A stretch of 64,000 nucleotides of DNA from Wocania arenilitoris (GTDB lineage: Bacteria; Bacteroidota; Bacteroidia; Flavobacteriales; Flavobacteriaceae): positions 1 to 64,000 of the forward strand of contig NZ_JAKKDU010000013.1 in the NCBI RefSeq assembly GCF_021728535.1. The letters run 5' to 3'. The translations under genes and the position numbers were made by a program. A model generated the notes under the pieces. That model was not told the DNA's origin, did no database searches, and saw nothing but the letters and a program-made list of their open reading frames with translations. Below are positions 7,037 through 15,491 of this stretch, piece by piece. Positions within the stretch are counted from its first letter, which is position 1; every line of letters begins with the position of its first letter.

Positions 7037-7258
7037 TTAATATTCGTCCTCGTTCCAGAGGTAATCTTCATCAGTTGGATAATCTGACCAAATTTCTTCA
7101 ATCGAATCATACGAATCGCCTTCGTCCTCAATCGACTGTAAATTTTCAACAACTTCTAACGGTGCGCCAGTTCTAATAGCGTAATCTATTAATTCGTCTT
7201 TGGTTGCTGGCCAAGGTGCATCACTTAAATACGATGCTAATTCTAAAGTCCAATACAT
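7037..7258 (-). CDS. DUF2795 domain protein
   Basis: A 73-aa acidic protein of the DUF2795 family, widespread as a single small gene in Bacteroidota. The family core is visible at residues 2-42: Y-W-T-L-E-L-A-S-Y-L, then WPATKDELIDYAIRTGAP followed by VVENLQSI. The remaining C-terminal third is almost entirely Asp/Glu/Tyr/Trp. The molecular function is unknown. The fold is predicted to be a small helical DNA- or protein-binding domain, which I cannot confirm here. The gene stands alone, ending before a good terminator, so it is probably monocistronic. Confidence 0.9.
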   Translation of the reverse strand: MYWTLELASYLSDAPWPATKDELIDYAIRTGAPLEVVENLQSIEDEGDSYDSIEEIWSDYPTDEDYLWNEDEY

Positions 7259-7776
7259 TTTTTATGCGTTTAATTTTTTGCAAAAATAAATTTTTAGTTT
7301 AAACAGACAAGAAAAAAATGAATTATTTCATATTCAATTAAACTTTTATTTAAAAAGAAGATAAATAAAAGATTTTACTAAATATCAAGCATTTGGCTTT
7401 CGTTTAAAAATGCGAATGAATTTGTCTCAATAATATTCATAAAACTTTTAAACTTACTCTAATCATTAAATTATAAGAACGTATCTTTTTGTACTCTAAA
7501 CACTTGCAAATTTATTGTTGCGGTGTTAATAATATTAGCAATTTTTGTGGATTAATTTGGGCGTTACCTAAAGGTCGGGCTTTCCGCTATATCTTTTTAA
7601 AACGTTATTGCGAGCACGAAGGAAGTGGCAATCTGCCAAATTCAAATGCTCTAACAATTTTTTGTTTCATTCAAGTTTTAAAAAGGATGCCGCTGCAATC
7701 CCTAACGCAAATTACGTTTCCATTTAAAACTTAATGTTTCTCAGTCATTGAAAAATTTCTTCAAAAAATTAAAAAA
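7259..7776. other. Gene-free stretch with a composite repeat
   Basis: About 520 bases. The first 300 are plain AT-rich sequence in which I see no gene. From 7559 a composite repeat begins (listed separately). A plus-strand reading frame at 7489-7734 runs across that repeat and is judged spurious. Confidence 0.6.
7559..7708. repeat. Composite intergenic repeat (GGGCGTTACC ... CCTAACGC type)
   Basis: GCGTTA at 7561-7566 and TAACGC at 7703-7708 are complementary ends. Next to them are the GGTCGGGCTTTCCGCTATAT block (from 7573) and, at the far end, the complement of AGGGATTGCAGCGGCATCC (7685-7703). I recall both blocks as a recurring intergenic unit in Flavobacteriia. Between them sits a second REP-like piece with TTGCGAGCACGAAGGAAGTG and a TGGCA-ATC-TGCCA hairpin (7626-7638), so one repeat seems inserted in another. 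The role is unknown. Confidence 0.55.
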
Positions 7777-8349
7777 TTACTTTTTATCAGGAATCCACTT
7801 AATTTCATTTGCTTGTAAATCTGATGACAACTTTCGTGCCAACACAAAAAGATAGTCAGAAAGGCGGTTTAAATACGTTAAAGCATTAGCTTCAAAAGGT
7901 TCTATTTCGTTAAGTGCAGAAGCTAAACGTTCTGCTCTACGACATACACAGCGAGCTATGTGACAGAATGACACCGTTTGATGCCCACCAGGTAACACAA
8001 AATGCGTCATTGGTGGTAGTGCTTCATTCATGGTGTCCATTTCTTGCTCTAAGTATTCTATATTTTCAGAAGAAATTTTTTCAATATTTAAGCGTTCTTT
8101 GCCGTTTTTTAAAAGGGCTTTTTCAGGATCGGTAGCTAAAATAGCACCAACAGTAAACAATCTGTCTTGAATATGTATTAACACATTTTTGTAATGCTCA
8201 TTAATATCTTGATCGCGAATTAACCCTAAGTGGGAGTTTAATTCATCAACCGTTCCGTAGCTTTCAATACGTATATGGTGTTTTGGTACACGCGTGCCAC
8301 CAAATAATGCTGTGGTGCCTTTGTCTCCAGTTTTGGTGTAGATTTTCAT
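7777..8349 (-). CDS. pduO: Cob(I)yrinic acid a,c-diamide / cob(I)alamin adenosyltransferase, PduO type
   Basis: Transfers the adenosyl group of ATP to cob(I)alamin to make coenzyme B12. The 190-aa length and motifs fit the PduO/ATR family: the N-terminal KIYTKTGDKGTTALFGGTRV nucleotide loop (residues 2-21), then YGTVDELNSHLGLI, and the C-terminal block FCHIARCVCRRAER with ALTYLNRLSDYLFVLAR (about 135-175), which carries the family's ATP-contacting Arg and Asn residues. The enzyme is a trimeric cytoplasmic helical bundle. No other B12 gene and no cobalamin riboswitch is visible nearby, so it probably serves cobamide salvage. An ATG at 8349 is the only sensible start. Confidence 0.93.
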   Translation of the reverse strand: MKIYTKTGDKGTTALFGGTRVPKHHIRIESYGTVDELNSHLGLIRDQDINEHYKNVLIHIQDRLFTVGAILATDPEKALLKNGKERLNIEKISSENIEYLEQEMDTMNEALPPMTHFVLPGGHQTVSFCHIARCVCRRAERLASALNEIEPFEANALTYLNRLSDYLFVLARKLSSDLQANEIKWIPDKK

Positions 8350-8444
8350 TTAAAATGTTTGTCGTTATTCCTTTAGTTGTTAAGCTGTAAACCTATTTCA
8401 AATTTAGTTAATCTAAACGACTTAACAACTTAACAAAAGAACAA

Positions 8445-9212
8445 CTATACCCTAATAGTAAAATGCTCCTTAACCTGTTCTTTTCTAAAAAACACAAATC
8501 CCCAAAAAAACGTATTAATAGTTACGGTTACTTTTGGGTGTTTTTTTATACTTTCCCAAGCTTCAGTCATCTCTTTACTCCAATAAATATCATCAAAAAT
8601 AAAAACAGAATTGTTATGTGTAGTTTGTAAAAGTGTTTCAAAATAGTTTAAAGTGGCTTTTTTTTGGTGGTTGCCGTCAAAAAAAATAAGGTCGTAAGTA
8701 TTAAGTTTTAAGCTTTTTAAAGCGTTATTAAAATCATTATTTATAAGATTAATATGTTCTAATTTATTGTTTTTAAAATTCTCTTTTGTAAATTCTGAAA
8801 TATTTGGGCAGCCTTCAATAGTAATAATGTTTGCTTTTGGGTTTGTTAAAGCCATAGCTTGTGTTGCAATACCTAACGATGTGCCTAATTCTAATATGTT
8901 TTTAAATTCGAAATAACTTGCAAGTCTATATAAAAGTTTCGCTCTTTTATTTGTAGTGCCAGCATTTTTTGCTATTTCAGAAATAGAACGTTCTTTTTGT
9001 TTTGCAACATGAGAGCCAACACCTAAATCGGTAATCGAAATTTTAGTTTTGTTTTTTAAAAGCGCCCTTTTGTAGTTTAAAATATGCGCATAGGAATTGT
9101 AATTTGATTTATCGTAAAAACATTTAGTAACCAAATTATACACAAAAGGAGAATGCACACCATGTTGATTGGTGCTTTTTAAAAGGAATTTTATGTATTG
9201 TTTAATTTGATA
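8445..9212 (-). CDS. Class I SAM-dependent methyltransferase (O-methyltransferase-like)
   Basis: A 255-257-aa protein with a Rossmann methyltransferase core. The SAM-binding glycine motif is ILELGTSLGIATQAMAL (about residues 112-128), followed by an acidic strand end IITIEGCPN and motif DLIFFDGNHQKKATLNYFE (about 178-196), which resembles the metal/substrate region of catechol-type and methyltransferase-24 proteins. The N-terminal 90 residues, including HGVHSPFVYNLV, are a helical extension I recall in Bacteroidota homologues. The substrate is unknown. The gene starts at MFYQIKQYIKF (ATG near 9218; an in-frame later start would lose little). It is flanked by intergenic repeats and is probably transcribed on its own. 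Confidence 0.8.
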   Translation of the reverse strand, partial: YQIKQYIKFLLKSTNQHGVHSPFVYNLVTKCFYDKSNYNSYAHILNYKRALLKNKTKISITDLGVGSHVAKQKERSISEIAKNAGTTNKRAKLLYRLASYFEFKNILELGTSLGIATQAMALTNPKANIITIEGCPNISEFTKENFKNNKLEHINLINNDFNNALKSLKLNTYDLIFFDGNHQKKATLNYFETLLQTTHNNSVFIFDDIYWSKEMTEAWESIKKHPKVTVTINTFFWGFVFFRKEQVKEHFTIRV

Positions 9213-9231
9213 AAACATAATTCTTTTGTCC

Positions 9232-9302
9232 GGTCGAGTGCAGTTGAGACCTTCAATTCGTTATTTACATTTTTTTTAAACCCCTCGACCGCGCTCGAGG
9301 AG
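9232..9302. repeat. Pair of REP-like palindromes
   Basis: GGTCGAGTGCAGTTGAGACC (9232-9251) is an imperfect palindrome, and CCTCGA-CCGCGC-TCGAGG (9283-9300) a perfect 6-bp stem. The two share a CTCGACC/GGTCGAG core. They are GC-rich compared with their surroundings, as expected of REP sequences, and sit between two minus-strand genes. Confidence 0.6.
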
Positions 9303-9356
9303 ACAATAATCTCTTGTAAATTAAAACGTTGTGTCTTTGCACCTTAGAGAGGAAAA

Positions 9357-11219
9357 CTATTCTTCTAATTTAGCCGACAGCTCAAACCAACGTTCTTCTT
9401 TAGTTTCAATACTATTAATAATGTCTTGCAGCTCTTCGGATAGCTTGTTTATTTTATCTTGAGATAAATCAGGGTTGTTAAATTTATCTTCTAGTTTCTT
9501 TTTATCAAAAGCCAAAGATTTTAATTTACTTTCAATATTTTTAAGTTCTTTTTCTTCGTTATAAGATAGTTTGGAAGCTTCATTTTGTTTCCACGATTTT
9601 TTTTCTTTTTTATCTTCTGTAGTTTTTGATACAACGGGTTGACTATCTTCGTAAACGCGGTAATCGCTATAATTCCCTGGAAAATCTTCAATAATACCTT
9701 CGCCTTTAAAAACAAAAAGGTGATCTACAATTTTATCCATAAAATACCGGTCGTGCGATACTACAATAATGCAACCAGGGAAATCTAAAAGAAAACTTTC
9801 TAGTACGTTTAGCGTTACAATATCTAAATCGTTTGTTGGTTCATCAAGAATTAAAAAATTAGGGTTCTGAATTAAAACGGTACATAAATATAAGCGTTTA
9901 CGCTCGCCACCACTCAGTTTTTCAACAAAATCATATTGTTTTTTTCTACTGAATAAAAAACGTTCTAAAAGTTGTTGTGCACTAATTTGTTTGCCTTTTT
10001 TTAGCGGAATATAATCACCAAATTCTCTAATAACATCAATAACTTTTTGTTCAGGTTTTATGGTAATACCGTTTTGAGTATAATATCCAAACTTAACAGT
10101 ATCTCCTTTGGTTACTTTTCCAGAATCGGGTTGCGCCGTTTGGGTTAAAATGTTTAAAAAGGTAGTTTTACCTGTGCCGTTTTTGCCAATAATACCAACA
10201 CGTTCTCCTTTTTGAAACATATAATTAAAACCATTGAGTATCGTTTTGTCTTTAAATGCTTTTGAAACTTTATGGAATTCTAAAATTTTACTACCCAAGC
10301 GTTCCATGTTTAATTCTAGTTGAATTTCATGGTCGTTTCTACGTTGATGAGCACGATGTTTAATATCGGTAAAATCGTCAATTCTAGACTTCGATTTTGT
10401 GGTTCGTGCTTTGGGTTGTCTGCGCATCCACGCTAGCTCCTTTTTAAAGAGTTGTTTTGCTTTGCCAGTTTCAACTGCTTCGCGTTCAATTCTAGCATCA
10501 CGTTTTTCTAAATAGTATGAATAGTTGCCTTTGTAATTGTTTAGTTGTCCTTCGTCTAATTCAATAATTTCATTACAAACGCGCTCCAAAAAATAACGAT
10601 CATGCGTAACCATAAATAGCGTCATGTTTTCTTTAGCGAAAAAGGCTTCTAGCCACTCGATCATTTCTAAATCTAAATGGTTGGTAGGCTCATCTAAAAT
10701 TAATAAATCGGGTTTATTAATTAATGCATTTGCCAAAGCGAGCCGCTTTTTTTGTCCCCCAGAAAGTGTACTTACTTTATAACCTAAATCTTCAAGTTTT
10801 AATTTAAAAAGTATTTGCTTGTAAAGCGTTTCAAAATCCCATGCTTGGTATTGTTCCATAGCTTCAAAAGCGGTTTGATATGCCTCAGAATCATTAGGGT
10901 TTAAAAGCGCTTTTTCGTAATTTGAAATTATTTTTAAAATAGGATTTTCGCTAGCAAAAATGGTTTCTTCAATAGTTAAAGTTTCATCAAATTTAGGGTC
11001 TTGAGAGAGAAACGAAACAGTTATATCTTTTCTATAAATAACATTTCCAGAATCTGCTTTGTCATTTCCAGAAAGAATATTTAAAATAGAGGTTTTTCCT
11101 GTTCCGTTTTTAGCTACAAAGGCTATTTTTTGGTCTTTGTGAATGCTAAAAGAAATGTCTTTAAAGAGCGTTAATTCCCCGTAGGATTTTGATATGTTTT
11201 CTACTGTTAAATAATTCAA
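9357..11219 (-). CDS. ABC-F family ATP-binding protein (Uup/EttA-like)
   Basis: A soluble protein of about 620 aa with two ABC ATPase domains and no membrane segment, the plan of ABC-F proteins that act on ribosomes. Domain 1 has Walker A KNGTGKTS, signature TLSGGQKKRLALAN and Walker B LLILDEPTNHLDLEM. A basic linker rich in RRQPKARTTKSKSR follows. Domain 2 has Walker A GKNGTGKTTF, signature LSGGERKRLYL and LILDEPTNDLDI. A Lys/Glu-rich coiled-coil tail (about 530-620) resembles the Uup C-terminal domain. No ATG exists near the start. A TTG at 11219 gives the family-like MNYLTVENISKSYG, and a TTG at 11237 would add six residues. Confidence 0.92.
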   Translation of the reverse strand: MNYLTVENISKSYGELTLFKDISFSIHKDQKIAFVAKNGTGKTSILNILSGNDKADSGNVIYRKDITVSFLSQDPKFDETLTIEETIFASENPILKIISNYEKALLNPNDSEAYQTAFEAMEQYQAWDFETLYKQILFKLKLEDLGYKVSTLSGGQKKRLALANALINKPDLLILDEPTNHLDLEMIEWLEAFFAKENMTLFMVTHDRYFLERVCNEIIELDEGQLNNYKGNYSYYLEKRDARIEREAVETGKAKQLFKKELAWMRRQPKARTTKSKSRIDDFTDIKHRAHQRRNDHEIQLELNMERLGSKILEFHKVSKAFKDKTILNGFNYMFQKGERVGIIGKNGTGKTTFLNILTQTAQPDSGKVTKGDTVKFGYYTQNGITIKPEQKVIDVIREFGDYIPLKKGKQISAQQLLERFLFSRKKQYDFVEKLSGGERKRLYLCTVLIQNPNFLILDEPTNDLDIVTLNVLESFLLDFPGCIIVVSHDRYFMDKIVDHLFVFKGEGIIEDFPGNYSDYRVYEDSQPVVSKTTEDKKEKKSWKQNEASKLSYNEEKELKNIESKLKSLAFDKKKLEDKFNNPDLSQDKINKLSEELQDIINSIETKEERWFELSAKLEE

Positions 11220-11276
11220 ATGATAATTTTTATGCAAATAACGGATAAAAAACCAAAAATTCCGATATATGTTTTA

Positions 11277-11302
11277 TTGTTCAAGCCGAAAAGTTATATT
11301 TG
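11277..11302 (+). promoter_or_regulatory. Candidate promoter of the polysaccharide operon
   Basis: TATATTTG at 11295-11302 matches the TAnnTTTG -7 box of Bacteroidota, about 23 bases upstream of the first gene. A TTG lies 15 bases before it at 11277-11279, closer than the usual spacing, so the -33 element is weak. Confidence 0.45.
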
Positions 11303-11324
11303 TGATAAATCAATGTGCCTCAGT

Positions 11325-12119
11325 ATGAAAAGATATTTTTTAGTTGCTTTAATAATTATTAATACTGTAGTAGTTTCCTGTATTCCTTATAAAGACACAC
11401 TTTATCTTCAAAATAAAAGTACTGCAACAGATTCTACTCAAATTATTGTTGAGCAAAAAAAGCCTTATCGTGTTCAGATTAATGATATTTTAAATATTAG
11501 AATTAAGGCGGCAAAACAAGAAACAGTACAGATTTTTAATCCTATTGGTGAGGGCGATTTGAATGCTAGTAGTGAAGAGCGTGCCTATTTTGATGGATTT
11601 ACTGTTGATTTACATGGTAATATATTGATGCCGAAATTAGGAGAAATTAACGTACTAGGTTTTACAACTGATGAAATAAAGCAAGTTATTGAAAAAAAAT
11701 TATTGGAAACCGAGTACAAAGCTGCTAATGATATATTTGTAACCGTAAAGCTTACAGGGCTACAATACACTACAACTGGAGAAATTGGAAGTACAGGAAC
11801 TAAAACTATTTTTAAAGAACGCGTTAATATTTTTGAAGCCATTGCAAATTCTGGTGATATACCAGATACAGGCGATAAAAAAGATGTGTTAATTATTAGG
11901 CAATTTCCCCAAGGGCAAAAAATATTTCATGTCGATTTAACCGATGTTAATGTTATGAATTCGCCATATTATTATATTCAACCTAACGACATGATTTATG
12001 TTAAGCCCTTAAAGCAGAAGTCTTGGGGAACTGGTACAAATGCTATTCAAAATATAGGTGCAATAGCTACTGTTTTGTCATTGGTTACTACAACTATTTT
12101 ACTTTTAGATAGAATATAG
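11325..12119 (+). CDS. wza: Polysaccharide export outer-membrane lipoprotein, Wza family
   Basis: Forms the outer-membrane exit channel for capsular or exopolysaccharide. The 264-aa form starting at 11325 opens with MKRYFLVALIIINTVVVSC, a lipoprotein signal with lipidated Cys at residue 19. An upstream in-frame start at 11220 would bury this signal and is rejected. The poly-export core follows (PYRVQINDILNIRIKA, about 43-58, then FDGFTVDLHGNILMPKLGEINVLG), then a SLBB-like ring (YTTTGEIGSTGTKTIF). A C-terminal hydrophobic helix IGAIATVLSLVTTTILLL replaces the longer Wza barrel helix. It is the first gene of the locus, two bases before the Wzc-like gene. Confidence 0.9.
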   Translation: MKRYFLVALIIINTVVVSCIPYKDTLYLQNKSTATDSTQIIVEQKKPYRVQINDILNIRIKAAKQETVQIFNPIGEGDLNASSEERAYFDGFTVDLHGNILMPKLGEINVLGFTTDEIKQVIEKKLLETEYKAANDIFVTVKLTGLQYTTTGEIGSTGTKTIFKERVNIFEAIANSGDIPDTGDKKDVLIIRQFPQGQKIFHVDLTDVNVMNSPYYYIQPNDMIYVKPLKQKSWGTGTNAIQNIGAIATVLSLVTTTILLLDRI

Positions 12120-12121
12120 AT

Positions 12122-14593
12122 ATGGCTTACGACGATATAGAAGATATAGAAAATTCTGAGCAAAAAAGCTTTAATTTTGATTTAAGAGGTTTTCTTTTTA
12201 AGCTCTTAAAATTCTGGAAATTATTCGTAGTTTGTATTATTATAGGTTTTTTTATTGCGTATTCAGTTAACGTTAGAAAACAGAATATTTATAGGCTAAG
12301 TTCTTTAATTTCTTTAGAGAATGACCAAAACCCGTTTTTCACAGCAAATACAAGCATTTCTTTTAATTGGGGAGGTGTTTCGGGTAAAGTAGGTAAAACC
12401 ATTATTGCCTTAAAAACAAGAAACCATAATGAGCGCGTTGTAGATTCTTTACAATTTTATATTCAATACTTAAAAGACGGCAAATACCGAAAGGAAGAAG
12501 TTTACAAAAAAGCACCTTTTTATATTGAAATTGATAAAAATAAAGGGCAGTTATTGGGTAAGCCAATACGGATAAAATTTATTAGTAATACGCATTACGA
12601 GCTTTTTGTAGCTTTTGAAAACAATAAGGCTACTACACAAAAATATAGTGATAAATCGTTACAAAGTATAACAGTGCCAACGGGTAGTTTTACTAAAACC
12701 TTTAATGTTGGAGAGCTTGTAGATTTACCATTTGTTAAGTTTACTTTAAAAATAAAAGAGGATTTAACCATTACACCAAATTCAGAATTTTTTATTCAGT
12801 TCTTAAATTTTGATGCGATTGTTAATGGTTATAAAGGACAAATCTCAGTATCTCCCTATAATAAAACATCTTCTTCAATAATAACTCTCTCATTAGCAGG
12901 GTATAATAAGCAAAAAATTGTTGATTATTTAAATGCTACTACAGCTATTTTAAGCAAAACAGATTTAGAACGAAAAAACCAATATGCTACAAACACGATT
13001 AAGTTTATTGATAGTACTTTAAGTATTGTTAATACAGAGTTAAAGGCAATTACAGATACAATGAATGCATTTAGGAAGCAAACCAAAATGTTTAATGTAG
13101 ACAAAAAACTTATACAGGTATCTGAAAAAATAAGTGATTTAGAATTAAAAGAAGAAGAGAGTCAATCAAAATTACAGTATTTAGAAATTCTTGAAGACTA
13201 TTTAAAAACAAAAACAGATTATACAAAAATTGCAGCACCTACATCTGTAGGTATTGAAGAAAATAATATTTCAACTAGTGTTAGTAAAATTACTGCTTTA
13301 GCAATACAAAGGCAAGAACTTCAGCAGTTGGTTCAAGAAGGCTCTACATCATTACAAGATTTAGATGGAAGTATTGATGCAGAAAAAAATGTATTACTAG
13401 AAACCATAGCTTCAACAAAAAAAACAATAAGAATTCAACTTGATAGAATAAGAAATAATAAAGCTAATTTAGAAAGCAGATTGAATGAGTTGCCAGAAGA
13501 TCAACAGCAATATTTAAAAATTCAGCGAAACTTAGATATAAGTCAAGAAGCTTACAATGTATATATGTCTAAACGAAGCGAAGCTGCAATTGTTAAAGCT
13601 GCAAATATTTCTGATATTTCTGTAATTGAAGCTGCAAAGGATATAGGTGGGGGATTAATAGGGCCTAATAAAAACTTGAATTATATGATGGCTTTATTAA
13701 TTGGTTTTTTTGGCCCTTTTGCTCTTGTTTTTATCTTATTTTTATTAGATAATACTATTCATGGTGTAGATGAAGTTAGAAGGTTGTCTAAAATCCCAGT
13801 TCTTGGTTTAGTAGGGGAATATAAACACGATAATAATTTAGTTGTTTATGATAAGCCAAAATCGGCAGTAGCAGAATCGTTTAGAGCCATTCGCTCAAGT
13901 TTACAATTTTTTTATAAAAAACAAGAAAAGAAAGGTGGTAGAACCATTATGTTAACCTCTTCGGTAAGTGGCGAAGGCAAAACGTTTTGCTCTATAAATA
14001 TAGCAAGTGCCTATGCCTTATCGGGTAAAAAAACCATTCTTTTGGGACTGGACTTACGCAAGCCTAAAATTTTTGGTGATTTTAATATTGATAATAATAT
14101 AGGAATTGTCAACTATTTTATTGGTGATAAAAGCTTAGAAGAAATTACATTTAAAACCCATATTGAAAATTTAGATTTGATTACTTCTGGCCCCATCCCT
14201 CCAAATCCCTCAGAGTTATTGATGAGTGATGCAATGACAGAGCTTATTCAAGAGTTAAGAAAAACTTATGATATAATAGTGTTAGATTCACCACCTTTAG
14301 GATTGGTAACAGATGCTTTAGAATTATCGCAATATGCAGATGCTTCCTTATTTGTAATCCGATTAAATTATACTAAAAGAGGTATGTTAGAACTTGTTAA
14401 TGCGAAACACAAAACAGGTGAATTAAAAAACATAAGCTATGTGTTAAATTTCTATAAGCATAGTAAAAGTCATGGTTACGGTTACGGCTATGGTTACAGT
14501 TATGGTTATGGCGCTTACGGAAATGCTTATCATGAAAACTCTAGAAAAGAAACGGTTGTTGATAAAATTAAAAATTGGCTTAAAATAGGTTAA
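12122..14593 (+). CDS. wzc: Polysaccharide chain-length regulator / BY-kinase, Wzc family
   Basis: Inner-membrane co-polymerase and tyrosine autokinase that partners the Wza channel. In the 823-aa protein there is a first membrane helix at about 33-49, a large periplasmic Wzz-type region with coiled coil (about 290-480), a second helix near 520-545, and a cytoplasmic BY-kinase. The kinase has Walker A SSVSGEGKTF (about 612-621), Walker A' LLGLDLRKPK and Walker B IIVLDSPPLG (about 717-726). The tail from about 783 alternates Tyr and Gly (HGYGYGYGYSYGYGAYGNAY), the autophosphorylation cluster. It is the usual partner of the preceding wza gene, with only two bases between them. Confidence 0.94.
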   Translation: MAYDDIEDIENSEQKSFNFDLRGFLFKLLKFWKLFVVCIIIGFFIAYSVNVRKQNIYRLSSLISLENDQNPFFTANTSISFNWGGVSGKVGKTIIALKTRNHNERVVDSLQFYIQYLKDGKYRKEEVYKKAPFYIEIDKNKGQLLGKPIRIKFISNTHYELFVAFENNKATTQKYSDKSLQSITVPTGSFTKTFNVGELVDLPFVKFTLKIKEDLTITPNSEFFIQFLNFDAIVNGYKGQISVSPYNKTSSSIITLSLAGYNKQKIVDYLNATTAILSKTDLERKNQYATNTIKFIDSTLSIVNTELKAITDTMNAFRKQTKMFNVDKKLIQVSEKISDLELKEEESQSKLQYLEILEDYLKTKTDYTKIAAPTSVGIEENNISTSVSKITALAIQRQELQQLVQEGSTSLQDLDGSIDAEKNVLLETIASTKKTIRIQLDRIRNNKANLESRLNELPEDQQQYLKIQRNLDISQEAYNVYMSKRSEAAIVKAANISDISVIEAAKDIGGGLIGPNKNLNYMMALLIGFFGPFALVFILFLLDNTIHGVDEVRRLSKIPVLGLVGEYKHDNNLVVYDKPKSAVAESFRAIRSSLQFFYKKQEKKGGRTIMLTSSVSGEGKTFCSINIASAYALSGKKTILLGLDLRKPKIFGDFNIDNNIGIVNYFIGDKSLEEITFKTHIENLDLITSGPIPPNPSELLMSDAMTELIQELRKTYDIIVLDSPPLGLVTDALELSQYADASLFVIRLNYTKRGMLELVNAKHKTGELKNISYVLNFYKHSKSHGYGYGYGYSYGYGAYGNAYHENSRKETVVDKIKNWLKIG

Positions 14594-14617
14594 GATTAAT
14601 TCAATAAAAAAATAAAA

Positions 14618-15490
14618 TTGAATACTAAAGAAGATCGTTGGTTATATACTATATCTCCTAAGCAAAGTTTAATTCATTTAAATTTTAAAGAGATTTGGCA
14701 ATACAGAGATTTACTATTTTTATTTGTAAAAAGGGATGTTATTACCTTATATAAACAAACCATTTTAGGCCCTTTGTGGTACTTTATACAACCCTTGTTT
14801 ACTAGTGTTATATTTACTCTTATTTTTAATAACCTTGCAGCAATCCCCACAGGAGAAGGTATTCCTGCATTTTTATTTAATCTTGCAGGTATAACATCAT
14901 GGAACTATTTTAGTGCGTGCTTAACAGGCACTAGTAATACCTTTACAGCAAATCAAAGCATTTTTGGTAAGGTGTATTTTCCAAGAGTTATTACGCCATT
15001 ATCAGTTGTGTTTTCAAATCTATTAAAATTTGGTATTCAATTACTAGTATTTATATGCTTTTATATTTACTTTATTTTTTTTACAGACAAGGCCTCTAGT
15101 GCTATGCCACAAATGGCTATTCTGTATCTTCCGGTTCTTATTGCTTTTATGGGCTTATTTGGTTTAGGTTTTGGGATGACGATTTCTTCTATGACGACTA
15201 AGTATAGAGATCTTAGTTTTTTAGTTGGTTTTGGTGTACAGTTATTAATGTATGGCTCTGCAGTAATGTACCCTTTATCTTATTTTAAAGAGAAAGTACC
15301 AGAATATGCTTGGTTAATAGAATACAATCCTATGACAACTATTATTGAAATATTTAGGTACATGACTTTGGGTATTGGAGAGTTCTCTTTATATAAGTTT
15401 ATATATGCGGGAAGTATTAGTATAATATTCTTTTTAATAGGGTTGATAATATTTAATAAAACAGAAAAATCTTTTATAGATACCGTTTAG
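14618..15490 (+). CDS. wzm: Polysaccharide ABC exporter permease, Wzm-like (ABC-2 type)
   Basis: Membrane half of an ABC exporter for lipid-linked polysaccharide. The 290-aa protein opens with a cytoplasmic amphipathic segment containing LWQYRDLLFLFVKRDVITLYKQT-like residues (QYRDLL at about 28-33), then six membrane helices. The LGPLWYFIQPL motif (about 52-62) is typical of O-antigen ABC-2 permeases. No ATG is available. The TTG at 14618 gives NTKEDRWLYTISPKQSLIHL. The following ATPase gene starts one base after its stop, so the two form a Wzm/Wzt pair. Its presence beside Wza/Wzc is unusual and is discussed in the findings. Confidence 0.93.
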   Translation: MNTKEDRWLYTISPKQSLIHLNFKEIWQYRDLLFLFVKRDVITLYKQTILGPLWYFIQPLFTSVIFTLIFNNLAAIPTGEGIPAFLFNLAGITSWNYFSACLTGTSNTFTANQSIFGKVYFPRVITPLSVVFSNLLKFGIQLLVFICFYIYFIFFTDKASSAMPQMAILYLPVLIAFMGLFGLGFGMTISSMTTKYRDLSFLVGFGVQLLMYGSAVMYPLSYFKEKVPEYAWLIEYNPMTTIIEIFRYMTLGIGEFSLYKFIYAGSISIIFFLIGLIIFNKTEKSFIDTV

Positions 15491-15491
15491 T

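Noticed and set aside
7489-7734. Plus-strand reading frame of 81 codons between the DUF2795 and adenosyltransferase genes
   Set aside because: It begins in plain AT-rich sequence and runs through the composite repeat, so its coding look comes from the repeat.
8350-8444. Cobalamin riboswitch before the adenosyltransferase
   Set aside because: The upstream region lacks any recognisable B12-box and is too short.
11220-11324. Upstream extension of the Wza-family gene
   Set aside because: It would put 35 residues in front of a clear lipoprotein signal peptide and overlap the start of the divergent ABC-F gene.
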